Source of the DNA: UBA11524 sp964391995
Lineage (GTDB): Bacteria > Bacillota > Clostridia > Christensenellales > Aristaeellaceae
Assembly (NCBI GenBank): GCA_964391995.1
Contig: CAYMOM010000002.1
Span: 1-52,106 of the forward strand
Direction of reading: 5' to 3'
Length of the DNA: 52,106 nt
A model generated the notes under the pieces. It saw nothing but the letters and a program-made list of their open reading frames with translations, was not told where the DNA came from and did no database searches. This document shows, one piece after another, positions 50,483 to 52,106 of the stretch. Position 1 is the stretch's first letter; every line of letters begins with the position of its first letter. The position numbers and the translations under genes were made by a program.

Positions 50483-52106
50483 AGGCCGCAGCGGCGCTTC
50501 AGTTCGTCCTCGTCAATCACTTCAATGCCCAGGGTTTCCGCCTTGGTCAGCTTGCTTCCCGCCGCCTCGCCAGCAACGACGAAGGCGGTTTTTTTGCTGA
50601 CGGAGGACGCCGCCGTACCGCCGTTCTGGCGGATCAGTTCCTCCGCCTCCTTGCGGCTGAGGGTGGGCAGCGTGCCCGTTACCACAATGCTTTTGCCGCT
50701 GAAAACACCCTCTGCCCTGCCGGCAGCCTCCTGGGGCGTTACGCCAATGCCCAGCAGGCGGTCGATCATACTGCGGTTTTCCGCAAAGGAAAAGAACTCC
50801 ACCACGCTCTGGGCCACAATGTCGCCCACATCCGGCAAAACCACCAGTTCCTCCTGGGTGGCGGCGGATACCTTCTCCAGGGTGCCGAAGGCGCTGGCCA
50901 GGTCACGGGCGGTTTTGCGGCCTATGTTGGGGATGCCCACCGCAAACAGGAAGGCATCCAGGGTGCAGTGCTTGCTTTTTTCCAGCGCCGCCATCAGGTT
51001 GGCAGCCTTCTTTTCCTTAAAGCCATCCAGCTCCAGCACATCCTCCATGGAAAGATGGTACAGGTCAGCCGGGTCGCGGACGTTCATCCGGTCGTAGAGC
51101 TGCTCCGCGGTTTTTTCGGAAAAGCCTTCAATGTCCATGGCGTCGCGGCTGGCGAAATGGCTGATTCTCGCCACTGCTTGCGGCCGGCAGGTTTGCCTGT
51201 TCATGCAGAAAAGGTGCGCGCCCCGCTCCACCAGCTCACTACCGCAGGCCGGGCAGCAGGATGGCTTTTCAATGGGCGTTTCGCCTTCTGCCGGCTCGCC
51301 CACACGGCCCATGATTTCGGGAATCACATCATTGGAGCGGCGGATCCACACCGGTGCACCAATGGCAACACGCTTGCGCTGGATGTCCCCCCAGTTGTTC
51401 AGGGTGGCCTTGCGGACGGTGACGCCGTAGAAATCCACCGGCTCCAGGTGAGCCAGGGGGGTCAGCTTGCCGGTGCGGCCCAGCTCCCAGGTGACCCGGT
51501 GCAGGGTGGTGACGCTTTCCTCCGCCTCGAACTTATAGGCCACGGCCCAGCGGGGGAACTTCTCGGTGTAGCCCATCTGCTCCCGGAGAGCAAAGTCCCC
51601 CACTTTCACCACCACGCCGTCAATCAGGAAATCCAGGGTTTCCCGGGCCTGCTCAATCTGGTGGATGCAGGCAATCAGCTCATCACGGTTTTGGGGCTTG
51701 CCAAGATAATCGCTGACGGGAAAGCCGTTTTCCCGCAGAAAGTCCAGCATACCCGGCTGGGTGGTATAGGGCGGATGGTCAATGGTGCCCACCTGGTAGA
51801 AGAACACATCCAGCCGCCGCGAGGCCGTCACTGCCGGGTCCAGGTTCCTCAGGGCGCCGGCAGCGGCGTTCCGGGCATTCTTCAGTGGTTCCCTGGCGGT
51901 TTGGTTGTACTTCTCCAGGGTGCTCAGGCGCATGATGCACTCCCCCTGCACCTCCAGTGTACCCTGATAGGGTATGGTCAGCGGTACGGCGCGGACAGTC
52001 TTCGCCTGGGGCAGAATGGCCTCGCCCACCACACCGTTGCCCCGGGTGGCAGCCTGCACCAGCCTGCCGCCCTCATAGGTCAGGTTCAGGGTCAGGCCGT
52101 CGAACT
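50479..52106 (-). CDS. ligA: NAD-dependent DNA ligase LigA (5' end outside the window)
   Basis: Seals nicks in DNA using NAD+. The visible 541 or so codons cover the adenylation domain from just after the catalytic lysine (the last bases read FDG; the Lys codon is cut by the window edge), then the OB fold, the zinc finger (CCPACGSEL and CMNRQTC), helix-hairpin-helix repeats (PNIGRKTARDLA, LPDVGDIVAQSV) and a C-terminal BRCT domain (GKSIVVTGTLPTLSRKEAEE). The full protein is normally about 670 residues, so about 130 N-terminal residues are missing. Confidence 0.97.
   Translation of the reverse strand, partial: FDGLTLNLTYEGGRLVQAATRGNGVVGEAILPQAKTVRAVPLTIPYQGTLEVQGECIMRLSTLEKYNQTAREPLKNARNAAAGALRNLDPAVTASRRLDVFFYQVGTIDHPPYTTQPGMLDFLRENGFPVSDYLGKPQNRDELIACIHQIEQARETLDFLIDGVVVKVGDFALREQMGYTEKFPRWAVAYKFEAEESVTTLHRVTWELGRTGKLTPLAHLEPVDFYGVTVRKATLNNWGDIQRKRVAIGAPVWIRRSNDVIPEIMGRVGEPAEGETPIEKPSCCPACGSELVERGAHLFCMNRQTCRPQAVARISHFASRDAMDIEGFSEKTAEQLYDRMNVRDPADLYHLSMEDVLELDGFKEKKAANLMAALEKSKHCTLDAFLFAVGIPNIGRKTARDLASAFGTLEKVSAATQEELVVLPDVGDIVAQSVVEFFSFAENRSMIDRLLGIGVTPQEAAGRAEGVFSGKSIVVTGTLPTLSRKEAEELIRQNGGTAASSVSKKTAFVVAGEAAGSKLTKAETLGIEVIDEDELKRRCGL

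Overview
The window looks like a chromosome segment of an anaerobic, spore-former-related member of the Bacillota (class Clostridia), somewhat GC-rich and probably gut-associated. The evidence is sporulation sigma factor H in the classical mrnC-(thyX)-rlmB-yacP-sigH order, a DUF1292 protein, ScpA/ScpB, PDZ/radical-SAM DUF512 next to der-plsY, a GerQ-like small protein, flavin-dependent ThyX, and strong AGGAGG ribosome binding sites. Taxonomy is inferred from gene content only. No rRNA, tRNA or transposase was recognised.

Layout. (1) 1-5219: end of an unrecognised gene and a DUF1292 gene on +, a bidirectional terminator, then minus-strand DAHP synthase preceded by a complete ribosome-mediated attenuator (promoter, tyrosine-rich leader peptide, antiterminator/terminator), then the minus operon mrnC-thyX-rlmB-yacP-sigH. 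(2) 5245-16528: a complete type I-C CRISPR-Cas locus on + (cas3-cas5c-cas8c-cas7c-cas4-cas1-cas2) followed by an array I count as 50 repeats and 49 spacers, with a degenerate last repeat. (3) 16529-17071: gene-poor stretch with a possible decayed small secreted-protein ORF. (4) 17072-36688: a roughly 19.5-kb minus-strand carbohydrate locus of 12 closely packed genes: giant solute-binding protein fusion, permease, NHL/TPR/Yip1 membrane protein, DUF5696 protein, two permeases, second solute-binding protein, fourth permease, secreted GH43, ArsR-type regulator, GH2, intracellular GH43. It starts at a promoter carrying a palindromic operator, a cluster of GAAACA hexamers and a cre-like site. No ABC ATPase is encoded, so a shared MsmX-type ATPase is presumably used. 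(5) 37114-42796: plus operon DUF512-der-plsY-lepA-SLOG protein. (6) 42800-52106: DUF1622 gene, hemW, and the minus run alr-M20-S66-M50-scpA-scpB-metal chaperone, a GerQ-like gene on +, and the C-terminal part of ligA running off the window.

How the genes work together. The carbohydrate locus reads as a Gram-positive polysaccharide utilisation locus: the secreted GH43 trims arabinose/xylose-containing glycans outside, solute-binding proteins and permeases import oligosaccharides, and the cytoplasmic GH2 and GH43 finish the breakdown. The ArsR-type regulator inside the operon is the obvious candidate sensor. The locus also holds proteins whose roles are not established (NHL-TPR-Yip1, DUF5696, an about 945-residue solute-binding protein).

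The most interesting non-coding signals are the Tyr attenuator before DAHP synthase, two interleaved perfect inverted repeats (pseudoknot topology) that overlap the Shine-Dalgarno of the last GH43 gene, an intercistronic hairpin after the second solute-binding protein gene, and the operator cluster upstream of the carbohydrate operon.
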